From: Ceratotherium simum simum
Lineage: Eukaryota > Chordata > Mammalia > Perissodactyla > Rhinocerotidae
Direction of reading: 5' to 3'
Assembly (NCBI RefSeq): GCF_000283155.1
Contig: NW_004454173.1
Span: forward strand, 9,607,836 to 9,671,835
DNA length: 64,000 nucleotides
Below are positions 51,696 to 63,812 of the stretch, in pieces. Position numbers and translations under genes: made by a program. Numbering within the stretch: position 1 is the stretch's first letter; each line of letters starts with the position of its first letter. Below the pieces are notes generated by a model. That model was not told the origin of the DNA, did not search any database, and worked only from the letters and a program-made list of their open reading frames with translations.

Positions 51696-53640
51696 CAAGT
51701 CTTTGACCCACAAATCAGTCTTTAAAGACCTTGAATCAGAACCTATCTTCAGTTCCATTATAAGGATGTCATAACATCCATTAATGCAAACTGATGACAA
51801 TGCAAACTTTCTTAATGCAAGGTAAGAAAATATAGACACTGGAATTAAAAACAAAGAAACAAAAAATGAAGAGATGATTTCTTCACGTTTACAAGGTTCA
51901 AGGACTAGTAATCTACTGACATGCCACCACCAGTTGCGCCAAGTCTTAGATGTAAACTATGATAGCTTTTTGTTCTGTCTTAAGTTGTAAAGAATGCATT
52001 GTGTAACAAATAAGAAAATAAAACAGCAGGGATGCCTAATATAAGAAATTCACTGTATTTCAAAAACATTAAAAGTAATAGGCCCACTCTATAAGTCCTC
52101 ATAGTTTTGAAGATAACTTTATGACCCTAAACACCAAGTTTGAATAACAATGCATTTTTATTACTAAGGAGACTACATTTCATCATAAAAATAGCACAGT
52201 AATTAATCTACATTACCATTACAAGCATGAACATTCTCAAATAAATTCTGTTGAATCTTTCCTTTTAGGAAGCGCTTTTTAGCTTTAACTTTTTAATCAT
52301 GCATATAATAAAATGGTTCAAATTAATAACAATGGAAAGATTGATAAATTGTATTCAGTTAAACCCTTTAAAAATAGCATGTTTTTATTGAGATAAAAAA
52401 AAATTCTGCAGTCTGCCCTTTGGCAGTAGAAAGAATCTGCAAACAATGAGTTTTCATAATCCAATTGAATCTTATATGGGCAATGTGTCATACAGAGAGT
52501 AAAGTTTCCTGCTAATTCAATACATAAACTATATAGATTAATTTTATCCAATTATTACATGGAAATGATGATGATTTTTCTCTAGAAAATAAATATAAAA
52601 AACAACACTGCCCCCAAAGAAATTATTTTAGAAAATGTTAAGGGATCTGAGTGAAGTTCATCACTTCATCTCCATCAACTTATATGAATTAAACCACGTA
52701 AAAGAAAAAATGAATATCCATGATTAACAACACGGTGTTAAATCAGCTTTTAAAAATTTAATATTTGGTTTTTTTCTCAGTATTAATAACCCAGAACCCC
52801 TTGCACTTGATGTACTCCATGTCTACGTTTTGCCTAATGGCCAATCAAGTTGCTAATGAACACCACATAAACTAGGACAAAATTTAAAAGGAAAAACCAC
52901 GAATCAGGCTACGACTCCAGCCACACATTTATTGGTGGAAGCACAATAGCCTGTACTGTTTCCATCAGCCAAGAGGTTTATTTCATTTAAGCTTTTCTTC
53001 TGTGCTTCATTATGTTCTGTGGGGCCCATGCTGGAAGGTTTAATTTATTTAAATGATAAAAGCTTCTTAACCTCAACAGGGAACGTGGCCAGCTGAGCTT
53101 TCCATTTCAAAAGTAGGACATTTGATCATAAAAGTGATATCAAAATTGAATAATTTGAATGTGTTCTGAACTTTGAAATCCAATAAAGGCAAGGAAGAAA
53201 AGGGTTAGAGTCATTTGTTTAATGACATAGATTTAGTGTTACACAATTTAAAGGAGGACAGAGGTGTTTTCTCTCCAATGGCCCATCACTTTTCAGATCT
53301 GTGAGTATAGGGAATTGACTAGGAATTTCCAGCTGGATGTGATCAAGCAGCAGCTCCAGCTCATCGACTCTGATGGGATCTAGTTGGTTTGGTTCTTTTT
53401 ACTGTTTCTATAAATGTAGTCACTAATTCTAATTCTTAGTCCTTTCAATCCATTCTAACCTAAACTAACACAACAAAGCAGTATTTATTATACACTATCA
53501 TGTACATAGCAGAGGCTATAAGTTCTTAACAAAGGCCGGAGTGACAGAGCTGTGGCAGATGGCCATGCAACTAATTTAGATGTGTGAAGGAAGGAAAGTG
53601 AGGGTGCATCACACTCTTGAAATACGGCTGCCTTGCTTTA
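51696..53640. other. KCNH5 intron, nothing recognised
   Basis: AT-rich; only chance open frames of up to 77 codons. Confidence 0.5.
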
Positions 53641-53760
53641 CTTTGCCCACTCATAAATCTATAAGCTCTTCAAGGGCAAGGAATGGGTTATGGATCTAGT
53701 TCAGCCTCTTAGGTCCTAAATAAACTTTGAGGAATTAATTAATTAATTGATTAATGTAAA
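53640..53760 (+). repeat. L2 3' end fragment with TTAA repeat
   Basis: CATAAATCTATAAGCTCTTCAAGGGCAAGGAATGGG..CTAAATAAACTTTGAGG, then TTAATTAATTAATTGATTAATG. Confidence 0.6.
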
Positions 53761-53825
53761 GAAAAAGAAAGAAGGAAGGTGAGCAGAGAGGAAAAAGGAA
53801 GGAAAGAAGGAAAGGAGAAAAGAAA
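53760..53825. repeat. Purine-rich (GAAA/GGAA) simple repeat
   Basis: AAGAAAAAGAAAGAAGGAAGG and following GGAAAGAAGGAAAGGAG, an interrupted polypurine tract. Confidence 0.85.
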
Positions 53826-54394
53826 TATCTTGATTTTGTTAATGTGTTGGACAATGCCTTATGAGGATAAGGGTGGTTAGTAAAATGCAAATGCAGAACA
53901 TTCTAGAATTACTGACCTAATTACTGAATTTACTAACAAAATGTTCTAGGCCCCATTTTTCTTTACTATATAAAAGATCATTAATCTCAATTCTCCAGAC
54001 TATCATAAATATGAAAATATATTTTTCATAAGAAACAAAACATGGATTGTAAACTCCATTACTGATGTTAGCATAACTCTGAAATACAGTTGGTCGATAC
54101 ATATGTCTCTATTACTAAAAGTGTTTCATTTAAAAAAAAAATTATATAAGAAGGAAGACCAAGTCTTCAAAACCAAGAATATGGTTATTCCAAGGTTAAG
54201 CTGGCAAGGTTTAGATTCACTGTCTCAAATGCTGCAGGAATCCATGAATTGCTCTCCCTGCCTCAATTTCCGGTCTCATTTCCCTTCATTCCATTCTTTG
54301 CTATTGTGTATCAAATATGATAGTGTCCCAGGCTAAAAAATCACACAATAAAATTAAAATTCTTTAGTAAAAACAGCAAGCCTATTGTGGTCCA

Positions 54395-54569
54395 GTTCGA
54401 CCTGCCTCTCCAACCTCTCTTTTCTTCACTCGTCACTTGACCTCCACACGTGAGCCACAATGAGTTACTCTGAGGTCCAGTATATTGCACATATTGTTCT
54501 CTCTCCTCCTATTCACCTGCTGGGGAACTCCTACTTATCCTTTAATACTCAGCTCCACTGTGCTCTTCT
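54395..54569 (+). repeat. L2-like fragment
   Basis: CTCCAACCTCTCTTTTCTTCACTCG..TCCTCCTATTCACCTGCTGGGGAACTCCTACTTATCCTTTAATACTCAGCTCC follows a recurrent L2 segment. Confidence 0.55.
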
Positions 54570-54631
54570 TTATGAGGCAGGACCAGCTACATAATTTGCT
54601 GAGCCCAATACAAAATATAATTCAGGGCCTC

Positions 54632-56803
54632 GAACATCATACTTAACGGTAAAATACTGAAGATCTCCCCCTAAGATCAGGAGAAAGACAAGCATGTACC
54701 ATCAAGTCACTTCTATTCAACACTGAATTCAAGGTTCTAGCGAAAGAAACTTGACAATTTCATTGTCAAGAAAATGAAATAAAAGACATCCAAAATGAAA
54801 AAGAAGAATTAAAACTCTCCCTCTTTGGAGACGACATGATCATGTATATGGAAAATCCTAAGGAATCCACACACACATACACACAGAAAAAACTATTAGA
54901 GCTAACAAAGGAATTAAGCAAGGATACAGGATACAAAATCAACATAAAAATTAGTTATATTTCTGTACACTAGCAATGAACCATCTGAAAATGAAACTAA
55001 GAAAATAATTTCATTGACAATAGCATCAAAGAGAATAAAATACTTGGGAAAAAAATTAAGAAAAAAGTGCAGGACTTATACCCCAAAACTACAAAACATT
55101 GCTGAAATAAATTAAAGAAGACTCAAATAAATAGAAAGCCATCTCATGTTTACAGATGCAAATACTCAGTATTGTTAACATGAAAATACTCCTCAAATTA
55201 GTCTGTAGAACCAATACAATTCCTATCAAAATGCTAACTGCCTATTTTTCAGAAATTGACAAGCTGACCCTAAAATTCAGATGAAAATGCAAGGGACCCA
55301 GAATATCCAAAACAATATAAAAAACAAGAATATAGTTGGAGGACTCATACTTTTCAGTTTTAAAACATATTGCTACGCTACAGTAATCAAGACAGTGTGG
55401 TACTGGCATCAGAGCAGATATATATGTCAATGGACTAGAATTAAGAGTCTAGAAATAAACCCATGCATCTATGGTCAATTGCTTTTGACAAGGGTGCCAA
55501 AGCAATTCAATGAGGAAAGATTAATCTTTTCAACAAATGGTGCTAGAACAACTGCATATCCACAAAAAAAAAAAAAAAAAAAAAAAGAATATGGATGCCT
55601 ACCTCACACCACATACAAAATTTAACTCAAAACAGACCAAAGACGTAAATGTAAGAGCTGAAACTATAAAATTCTTAGAAGAAAACAAAGGCATAAATTT
55701 TAGTGACCTTGAATCAGGCAAAGGTTTCTTAGACACCTGAATCCCAAGGCACCCCCAAAATTAATTATATAAATTGAACTTCATCAAAATTCAAAACTTT
55801 TTTGCTTCAAAGGACACGATCAAGAAAGTAAAAAGGCAACTCAAAGAACAGAAGAAAATATTTGTAAATCATATATCTTATATGGGTCTCACATCCAGAA
55901 TATATAAAAAACTATTACAACCCAACAATAAAAAGACAAAAGGAAAACGATTTAAAAATAGTCAAAGAATTTGAACAGACATTTCTCCAAAGATATAGAA
56001 ATGACTAAGAGGCACATGAAAATATGCTCAACATCATTAGTTGTTAGGGAAATGTAAGTCAAAGCCACAATGAGATGCCACTTCACATCCTCTAGGATGG
56101 CTATATTAAAAAAAATAACGCGTTATTAATAACAGAAAATAACAATTTGGGAGGATGCAGAGAAATTGGAATGCTCATATATTGCTGGAAGGAATATAAA
56201 ATGGTGCAGTCTCTGTGGAAAACAGCTTGGCAGTTTCTCAGAGTTAAACTTAAAGTAACCATATGACCCAGCAATTCTATTCCTAGGTATATATTCAAGA
56301 GAAATGAAAACATATAGTCACATAAAAACTTGTGCATGAATGTTCATAGCAGCATATTCGTGATAGCCAAAAAGTAGAAACAACGCAAATATCCATTAAC
56401 CGATGAGTTGATAAAACGTGGTATATCCATACAATGGAACATTCTTCAGCCATAAAAGGAATGAAGTACTAACGCATGCTAAAACAGGGATGAACCTTGG
56501 AAATATTGCACTAAGTAAAAGAAGCCTGACACAAAAAGTCACACATTGTATGATTTCACTTATATGAAATGTCCAGAATAAGAAAATTTAGTAACAAAGT
56601 ATATGGTTTCCAGGGGCAAAGGGAAGTGGGAAATGGAGAATGACTACTAATGGGTGTGTTGAGGTCTTTTTGGGGTGTTGAGAATGTTCTGGATTTGGAC
56701 AGTGGTGATGGTTGCACAACTTTGTGAATATACTAAAAACACTGAATTGTGCACTTTAAAATGGCGAATTGTATGGTATGTGAATTATATGTCATTAAAA
56801 CAA
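54632..56803 (+). mobile_element. 5'-truncated L1 LINE inside the hAT element
   Basis: Begins in ORF2 (AACATCATACTTAACGGTAAAATACTGAAG) and runs to ATGTCATTAAAACAAGG. The reverse-transcriptase active site near 54820-54850 reads [13 protein letters not shown], so the usual FADD alanine is replaced by glycine. An A23 run sits at 55564-55586. Many frame breaks; dead. Confidence 0.92.
55564..55586 (+). repeat. A23 homopolymer inside L1 ORF2
   Basis: CATATCCAC, then 23 A, then GAATATGG, at a place where L1 normally has a short mixed A-rich sequence (..ACATGCAAAAGAATG). Confidence 0.95.
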
Positions 56804-57049
56804 GGCAGGGCTTTTTGTTCAAAATTATTAAGAACTTCAAGACAGCAACAGCAGAGCATTAAACCAAGAGCAGGGCTCTTCTAAGTGCAAGGCCTTGTAC
56901 AACTGCACAGGTTGCACACTCGTAAAGCCAGCCCTGTTAGGAGGCTTTCACTTACCACCCCAGGAAGGACTGGATCCATCCTATTCTACACCCCAACAGC
57001 ACTTACTTTGTGACACGCATTAACGGTGGGATGCAGCAGCAAACAAGGT

Positions 57050-57700
57050 ATTCATTCACATTATGAGTATCTGTTCAACACCTATCATGTTCCAGGCTCT
57101 GTTTTGGAGTTAGGTATACATCAGTAAACAGAACAAAGCCCCTTAGATACTCCATATAAGGTCAGGTGGTGATGTGGGCTACAAAGAAAACAGAGCTTAA
57201 GGATGTAGAGAAGGCAGAGTGGTTGGGTCTCTGTGAGGAAGTGATGGTCATGGAATGAAGAAGCGGGCCATGCAGAGAGCCATGGGGAGAGGGCTTCAGA
57301 GAAGGGGAACACGGAGGTGGGAGAAAGCTTTGTTCATTTGAGGAACAGTAAGGAGGACAAAGTGGGCAGCACTTAGTAAACAGGGGGGGAATGACTGGAG
57401 AGGAGGGTGGAGAGCAGGCCAGGGACTTTGGATTTTAAAGGTGAGGGGAAACCGTAGGAGAGTCTGGGGCAGAGGATTCACATTTTCTCACTTCCACTCT
57501 AAAAAGATCACTCAGGCTGCTGCGGGGAAAATAAATTGTAAAGTGGGAAGGATAGAAGGAGGGTACCGATTATGAGGCTTTTGGAGTAGTTTAGGTGAGA
57601 CATCATGGTGACTTAGACCAGGGAGCTGGTGAGAAGTGGTCAGATTCTGGATTTATTTTGCCAGTAAAACTGGCAGGGTTTGCAGATGGGCTGGATGAAC
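57050..57700 (+). repeat. L2 LINE 3' region
   Basis: TGTTCAACACCTATCATGTTCCAGGCTCTGTTTTGGAGTTAGG..GACTTTGGATTTTAAAGG..AAAAAGATCACTCAGGCTGCTG..TTTAGGTGAGACATCATGGTGACTTAGACCAGGG follows the L2 3' region in order over 650 bases. The minus open frames here are by-products. Confidence 0.75.
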
Positions 57701-59280
57701 AATCTGAGAGAAAAAAGAGAAATTAAAAAATCAAAGTCTCTCTTTAGTCTAAGCAAAAGGATAAATGGTAGTGCCATTTTCTGAGATAGAGAAGCCTGCA
57801 ATGGTGGCCTACAAACTAGAAAGACAAGTTATCCATCCCCGCCAGACACACACACAAATAGGCATGCATGTATACACACAGGGACAATATACAAAAGTGG
57901 AGCAGGAACAGGATAACTGACTCAGCACTCCCATTAAAGGGACAAGGGATAATGGCGGAGGGACTCAGCAGTCACTGGGCCGCAGCAATGATCAAATCTG
58001 CCAGGCAGGCGCTGTGAGGTCCCTCTACCCTGGCAGTGGGGTAAACTCCTTTATTAGTCTCTCAGTCGCCTATCTGGGACAAGCTCTATCATCCATTGTT
58101 CTCATTCCATCTTTTTGGAGGTTCTTCTTTGTCCATAGTCTTCTAGAGTCAGACTTGATATGGGAATGAGAGAGTTGTCCTGTTTCAGGGCTGTAGAGCT
58201 TCCTCAGCTACTTTCTGCTTATGCAAATTTGGGGGCACTATGGTTTGGTTTTGGGCTCACATAGTAAAACAATTTTTTAAGACCAAGCTTGTGGTTTCTT
58301 TGGCAATATAATTCTCTCAAAAATTTTAGTAAGTTTCTGATCTGTTCACAGTCAATTTCACGTGCCTGCAACCTCGCAAAAAGTTCTTTCCTAAATATAA
58401 TTCTCAAGCCTGGTTTAATCCTTTGCTTTTTTGGCACCAAGTCTCTATCTCTGTCTCTGTCCCTCTCTCTCTCTATAATGGCAGCTACACGGAAGGCATC
58501 AGGCTTGGTGCGAGGTCACATCCACTATCTGATCTTTGCCACAAAACTGAGTCTTCACGGACTTTTCTCTACAATGACTTTTCAATCTTATTTCTAATTT
58601 TTCCCCATTCTCAATTCCTTTCCATATTTTCTTATAAGCCAGCCAACTTTCATCTGAGATCACTTCTTTCTTCTTCATGCCTTGCTAAATGCAACCAGTC
58701 ACAACCCCCCACCCACTACTAATATTCTGCTTTCCAACCTCTTCCAAAAGAGCTACAGCATTGGAAGACAATAACAGGTAGCAATTTCATCAAATGTTCT
58801 GTCACTGAAAAATATTTGTCTTCATCTCTCCAAGTCTCAAATATCAATTTCCTTACTTATTTCCACTCTTGCTAAGTCAACGCCATGTATTTTAGAATAA
58901 ATGGTGGCAGAGCCTTGCTATTGGTATCAATTTAGGCTAATGCCCAGTAGCACTGTAATTGCCATCTATGTGTTAGCATTTGAAAATTCAGAAGAATAAA
59001 ATTGTTTTATTTCTAAGTTCCTAGCATAGAATTTTTAGCACACTCAACTTCAAAGAAACAAAATTGATAAAGAAAAACCATCACCATTATGCTTTGCTGG
59101 AAATATAAGGATACAGCTCCCAGTATTGCCTGAGCCCCATAAATGAACCTTTAGACCACACTGTCTTTGAGAACGTAACTATTCTTGTCACAGTAGCAAT
59201 TGCTTCCACATGTTTTCATCTTGGAATCATTACAATAAAAATACCAGGATTAGGAAAATTGTATTAAGTATTTTCCATGG
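57701..59280. other. KCNH5 intron, no feature named
   Basis: Contains a TCTCTG/CTCTCT simple stretch at 58441-58475 and some repeat-like but unclassified text (58500-58930). Open frames up to 102 codons have no known domain. Confidence 0.4.
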
Positions 59281-59284
59281 ATTA

Positions 59285-59455
59285 TTTGCTCTTTTAATTT
59301 TCACAATAATCCACTTCGTAGAAGGAAAAACTGAGGCTTAGAGAGATTTAAAAGTCTTCCCCAAGTCTACACACCTAATGAGTGACAAAGGAGGGTTTCC
59401 AACCCGGATCTACTGGACTCAAAGACTAGGCTACTCTGACTTAAGAATTCCTGAT
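59285..59455 (-). repeat. MIR SINE
   Basis: TTTTCACAATAATCCACTTCGTAGAAGG..AAACTGAGGCTTAGAGAGATTTAAAAGTCTTCCCCAAGTC..AACCCGGATCTACTGGACTC is antisense MIR. Confidence 0.85.
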
Positions 59456-59606
59456 CTAAATTTAAGGGAGATGCAAAGGATCTAAAGAATCAAAGGCCTG
59501 AGGAGAAGGAAATAAATGATAAAGGATGTTGAATCACTTTAGTAAAGGCATACACCAAAAGTCACGAGTCAAGGTTGGAGGTTTACCACACAGAAGGAGA
59601 TGTATA

Positions 59607-60288
59607 CAGTTGTCCCCGTTTATCAATGATTTTGCTTTCCCTGGTTTCAGTTACCCATGGTTAACTTCTGTCAGAAAACATTAAATGGGAAATTTCAGAA
59701 ATAAACAGTTCATAAGCTTTAAATTGTGCGCCATTCTCAGTAGCGTGATGAATCTCATGCTGTCCTGCTCTGTCCCTCCTGGGACATGAATCATCCCTTT
59801 GTTCAGCGTACCCACGCTATATATGCCACCTGCGCCTTAGTCACTTAGTAGCCGTCTCAGTTATCAGATTGACTGTTATGGTATCACAGTGCTTGTGTTC
59901 AAGTCACCCTTATTTTCCTTAATAATGGCCCCAAAGCGCAAGAGTAGTGATGCTGGCAATTTGGGTACGCCAAAGAGAAGCCATAAAGTGCTTCCTTTAA
60001 GTGAAAAGGTGAACGTTCTCGACTTAATAAGGAAAGAAAAAAATTGTATGCTGTGGTTGCTAAGATCTACGGTAACTTTTATTACAGTATAGTGTTATAA
60101 TTGTTCTATTTTATTAGCAGCTATTGTTGTTAATCTCTTACTATGCCTAATTTATAAATAAAACTTTATCATAGGTATGTATGTATAGGAAAAAACACAG
60201 AATATATAGGGTTTAGTACTATCTGCGATTTCAGGCATCCACTGGGGGTCTTGGAACATATCCCCCTTGGATAAGGGGGGGGCTACTG
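59607..60288 (+). mobile_element. Internally deleted Tigger (pogo-like) DNA transposon
   Basis: Terminal inverted repeats CAGTTGTCCCCGTTTATC (59607) and GATAAGGGGGGGGCTACTG (to 60288) are flanked by TA on both sides (59605-59606, 60289-60290), the Tc1/mariner/pogo target. Only the 5' start of the transposase and the 3' UTR (ATTGTTCTATTTTATTAGC.., AATAAATAAAAC-like text) remain, so most of the coding region has been lost. Confidence 0.93.
59925..60092 (+). pseudogene. Tigger transposase N-terminal remnant
   Basis: The frame from the ATG reads MAPKRKSSDAGNLGTPKRS.., KVLPLSEKVNVLDLIRKEK, the start of the CENP-B-type helix-turn-helix DNA-binding domain of Tigger transposases. After KEK a one-base frameshift in an A-run sends translation out of frame; the expected continuation (YAVVAKIYG) is visible in another frame at about 60046-60075. 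The rest is deleted, so it cannot act as a transposase. Confidence 0.88.
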
Positions 60289-60329
60289 TACATATGAATA
60301 TGTAATAGAACTCTTCACTATGTAAGTAG

Positions 60330-60575
60330 AAAATCACATTATTTAACATTTGGCAAATGCGATTTTACCATGCACTTTAGCATGTGTTACCTCATTCCCC
60401 ACCCACAACTCTATAAATGAGGCAGGGCAATTATTATTATCCCTATTTGACAGATGAGGGTCGGAGAAGTTAGTGACTTGCCTGAAACTCACTTAGCTAG
60501 TAAATGGCCAAGCTGGGACTGAAATCTACTTCCTAATGCCAACTCCAGTGTTCCTCCACTATTCCATGCTGACAT
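60330..60575 (-). repeat. MIR SINE
   Basis: CAACTCTATAAATGAGGCAGGGCAATTATTATTATCCCTATTTGACAGATGAGG..AACTCACTTAGCTAGTAAATGGCCAAGCTGGGACTGAAATC is a long antisense MIR. Confidence 0.9.
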
Positions 60576-61084
60576 TCTTAATGCTATGTATGATTTTGTT
60601 GTGTAGTTTACAGTGCACTTTCAACCATGTTACCCTACTAGATCTCATTTGATACTATTTCTTTGTCCCCAGGAACACATCTAATACGTGGCTTTAGCTT
60701 TTGTCTTGTAAGATAATGGCAGTGCCTCAGGGAGAACTACTACTGAGGTAGAGCAGTTACAACACCTTCAAAGACATATTTTCATAATGAAAGAAAATGT
60801 CTACAACTTTTGTTTGGAAAACTGACAGTACATTTATTTAAATACTTGTTAATTTTTGCATTTGATTTCTAAAAGAATAATGCAGCTTTTACTTAATATC
60901 ACACAAATTCTTCACTGTGAGGAAATATAGACTGAGTAGGTACATAGTTTTTCTCTATTGGAGTATTATCTTCTAGAAAGATTTAGACATGTATATCTAG
61001 TCTAGATGATATATTACTGTTTCGATCTTTTACAGTTAGAATCAAATTTACATAAAATGGGATAACTCCTGGGTATTGCTTAAT

Positions 61085-61200
61085 TTTATGGAATTAGATA
61101 ACTGACACTCAGAGGAGTCAAGGTGACTAAGCACTTGGATGTACAGCCAGTCATTCACAGTTGGACCTAGAACCCACTTTTCCTGGTTTCTAAGTCCTCT
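61085..61200 (-). repeat. MIR-like fragment
   Basis: AACTGACACTCAGAGGAGTCAAGG..CAGTTGGACCTAGAACCCAC..TTTCTAAGTCCTCTC resembles antisense MIR, diverged. Confidence 0.55.
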
Positions 61201-61278
61201 CTCCATCTCCCCCATGGGATAGCTCTTATTTCTAGATTAAAATTGTGCAGTGAAATTTTTTAAAAAGACATCTCTGAG

Positions 61279-61522
61279 GGGCTGGCCCGGTGACACAAGC
61301 AGTTAAGTGCACGCACTCCGCTGCAGCAGCCCGGGGTTCACAGGTTCGGATCCCGGGCGCACACGGACGCACCACTTGGCAAGCCATGCTGTGGCGGCAT
61401 CCCTTATAAAGTGGAGGAAGATGGGCATGGATGTTAGCCCAGGGCCAGTCTTCCTCAGCAAAACAAAAGAGGAGGATTGGCAGATGTTAGCTCAGGGCCA
61501 ATCTTCCTCACACACACACACA
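61279..61522 (+). mobile_element. ERE SINE with perfect 17-bp target duplication, in the KCNH5 intron
   Basis: Head GGGCTGGCCCGGTGACACAAG differs from the GGCCCCATGGCTTAG form and marks a second subfamily, with GGTTCGGATCCCGGGC and a GTGGAGGAAGATGGGCATGG middle. AAAAAGACATCTCTGAG occurs at 61262-61278 and 61523-61539. It is antisense to the gene. Confidence 0.97.
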
Positions 61523-61539
61523 AAAAAGACATCTCTGAG

Positions 61540-61645
61540 AGTCAGGAGGCAAGGGTTTGGATACTATCTCTGACATTGACTACCTGTATAAACTCGGCCA
61601 AGCCACTTAGCTTTTCTAAACATCAGGTGTACTTAAAGATCTATT
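61540..61645 (+). repeat. MIR-like fragment
   Basis: GGGTTTGGATACTATCTCTGACATTGACTACCTGTATAAACTCGGCCAAGCCACTTAGCTTTTC matches the MIR core. Confidence 0.65.
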
Positions 61646-63610
61646 AAAGGTAAACAGTTGTCTATTTTATCAAGATGATGTAGCTATTCCATGTAAAATA
61701 GACATCAATTGCTTATGTTGAATCTAAAGGGTGACATAAGTTATAGCATGTGTTCACCTAGATGAATTGAGAATGGGGTCTCTAAGTATTTGTTGATTGC
61801 AAAATAACCCCATTTTGGTGCAGAAATCTCTCCTCTTTCATTCACCACTTGGATTTTTGAACTTTCCATGGAAGCAAAATTAGAGATGCAAGTGACTTTG
61901 CCCTGCCTCTTTGGACCATCTCTACTCTATACCAGTGGAAGAATTTGTTCAATATATTTATATAATGCAAAGGAGACAGTCTTTCCTTGCCTTTCACAGA
62001 TTAGAAATTATTGTATCATACACCCTATTTTATGTTTAATTTAGTAAAAGGCTACCAGAAACAAAATTGGTGATTTGATCACTTCCAACTTGAAAATTTC
62101 CTTTGCAGGAGACTGGAAGTTTAAAGGGTCTAGTGGATAAGCAATGGAGTTCCAGTCCTAGCCAGGGCTCTGATTAGCTATGTGACCTGTGTGCAAGTCC
62201 CATAATCTTTCTGGACTCTGGTTCCTTTATTTAAATAATGATGATAATACTGGACTTAGTTCTTTTCGGCTCTAACTATCTTCGAATATATGAAATAAGA
62301 GATCATTACCTGATGCTAAAAAAAAGAACCACTTTGAAATAAGATAGACAATCTATTTTATGCTCTTTAAATTATTCCTAACATAACTTCTTGCTAGAAG
62401 ATAACACACTTGCCCCATTTTATAGGTGTTGAAAATTCCTTGCATCAAACCCTGCTGAGGCTTCTCTGACCCTCAGTGACAATTATAGGTCCAGGATACG
62501 TGTTGCTTTTATTTGTGTTTTGATCTTGCTTCTTCTGGAGGCAACTGCTCACACGCTGTGCAGAGAGAAGATGAAAATTTGCTGCTAATTACCAAGGTTT
62601 GTGCTTCTAAACATTGCTGGCCCATAATTGAATTGCTGTGTCTAGAGTTGAGTATTAGCGAATAACTTTGTCCCTACAGTGATGAATTGTAATTAGTTAT
62701 TCTAGTCAAAGAAGAGTGTGAGAAGCTATGTGGCTGTTTCTTTAGTGTTGCAATTGCCAAGAGTTGGAACCTATAATTTTAAAAAGAGTAGAGCTGTTTA
62801 AGTGATTGAGGTGTGCCGGTACATGTGCCCACAAACATGCACGCACACATAGACACAGCAAAGCCAGCAGAGGCTCTTGGAAGAGAAGTTTGAGCTGTCC
62901 TCATTAGAACGTCTGGTTAAGGAGATCTCGCCTGTGCACATTTTTGGGGCACGAGTTTTGAAAAATTGTATATGAATATTAGACAGCATTAGAATATAAA
63001 ACAACCTCACTTGAAGTTTCCTTTATAAATATATTCATATAATTGGCACCAAATCTAATATTTGTTAATTAAAACATATGTATCTGTGATTTATTCTATT
63101 TGGAAGTATCTTTATACAGTCAAGATAGATATCCAACTATCATATTCAATTCATCATTCGATAGTTGTATCATCCTTTGGTGGAGAGCCTCGTGTTCCAT
63201 GTATTACTGTGATTGGAGGCATCCTCCCCTACTAACATAGGTAATATAATATAGTTAAGTTGAGAAGAGTCTTTGCCCTGTTTACTTAGAAAGCAGATTA
63301 CATTAGCCCAGTTGATACTTCAGAGTTTTGGCTCTGAGGGAAAGATAATCTATGAGGAGAGAACTGAGTATTTTTAGTTGAGAATTGCAAAGTGTAAAAG
63401 GGGAAAGTATGAAAGATCATAGTTGACTGAGGACATGAGTGGAAGGAGCGAGAGTATGAGAGTTCATATTTTTCAGGGTCAGCTGAGCTCCAGGCACATA
63501 CTATGCATAAAGAATACAAAAATAATTGACTTAAATAAATGCGGGCATACACCACATCTGTGGTTTGGAAGACTGACTATTGTTAAAACAGAAGAAACCC
63601 TTCCCTAATT
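61646..63610. other. KCNH5 intron, mostly unrecognised
   Basis: A MIR-like piece is visible at about 62140-62290 (TAGCTATGTGACCTGTGTGCAAGTCCCATAATC). Nothing else named; the open frames are short. Confidence 0.45.
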
Positions 63611-63611
63611 A

Positions 63612-63812
63612 ATTCATAGATTTATTATAATCCAAATCTTAGCAGGATGTTTGGAGAAATTAACAAGCTAATTCTACAATTTATACAGAAATGCAAAATG
63701 CACACAATAGCCAAAGCAATACTAATTAAGAAGAAAAAAACTCAGAGACTTATATGACCCATATTTCACTACTAAAAATCATAGTAGTTAAGATAGTGCA
63801 GTATTAGCATGT
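63612..63812 (+). mobile_element. L1 ORF2 fragment
   Basis: AATCTTAGCAGGATGTTTGGAGAAATTAACAAGC..TTTATACAGAAATGCAAAATGCACACAATAGCCAAAGCAATACT..GTAGTTAAGATAGTGCAGTATTAGCAT follows the L1 ORF2 3' half, then stops abruptly. Confidence 0.8.

Larger units (their letters stand above)
54578..56936. mobile_element. hAT-type DNA transposon relic split by an L1
   Basis: The left end CAGGACCAGCTACATAATTTGCTGAGCCC.. and the right end ..GTAAAGCCAGCCCTG are inverted (CAGGACCAGCT against CAGGGCTGGCT). The 8-bp flanks TTATGAGG (54570-54577) and TTAGGAGG (56937-56944) match at 7 of 8 positions. The element proper is 54578-54631 plus 56804-56936; the L1 fills the gap. Confidence 0.8.
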
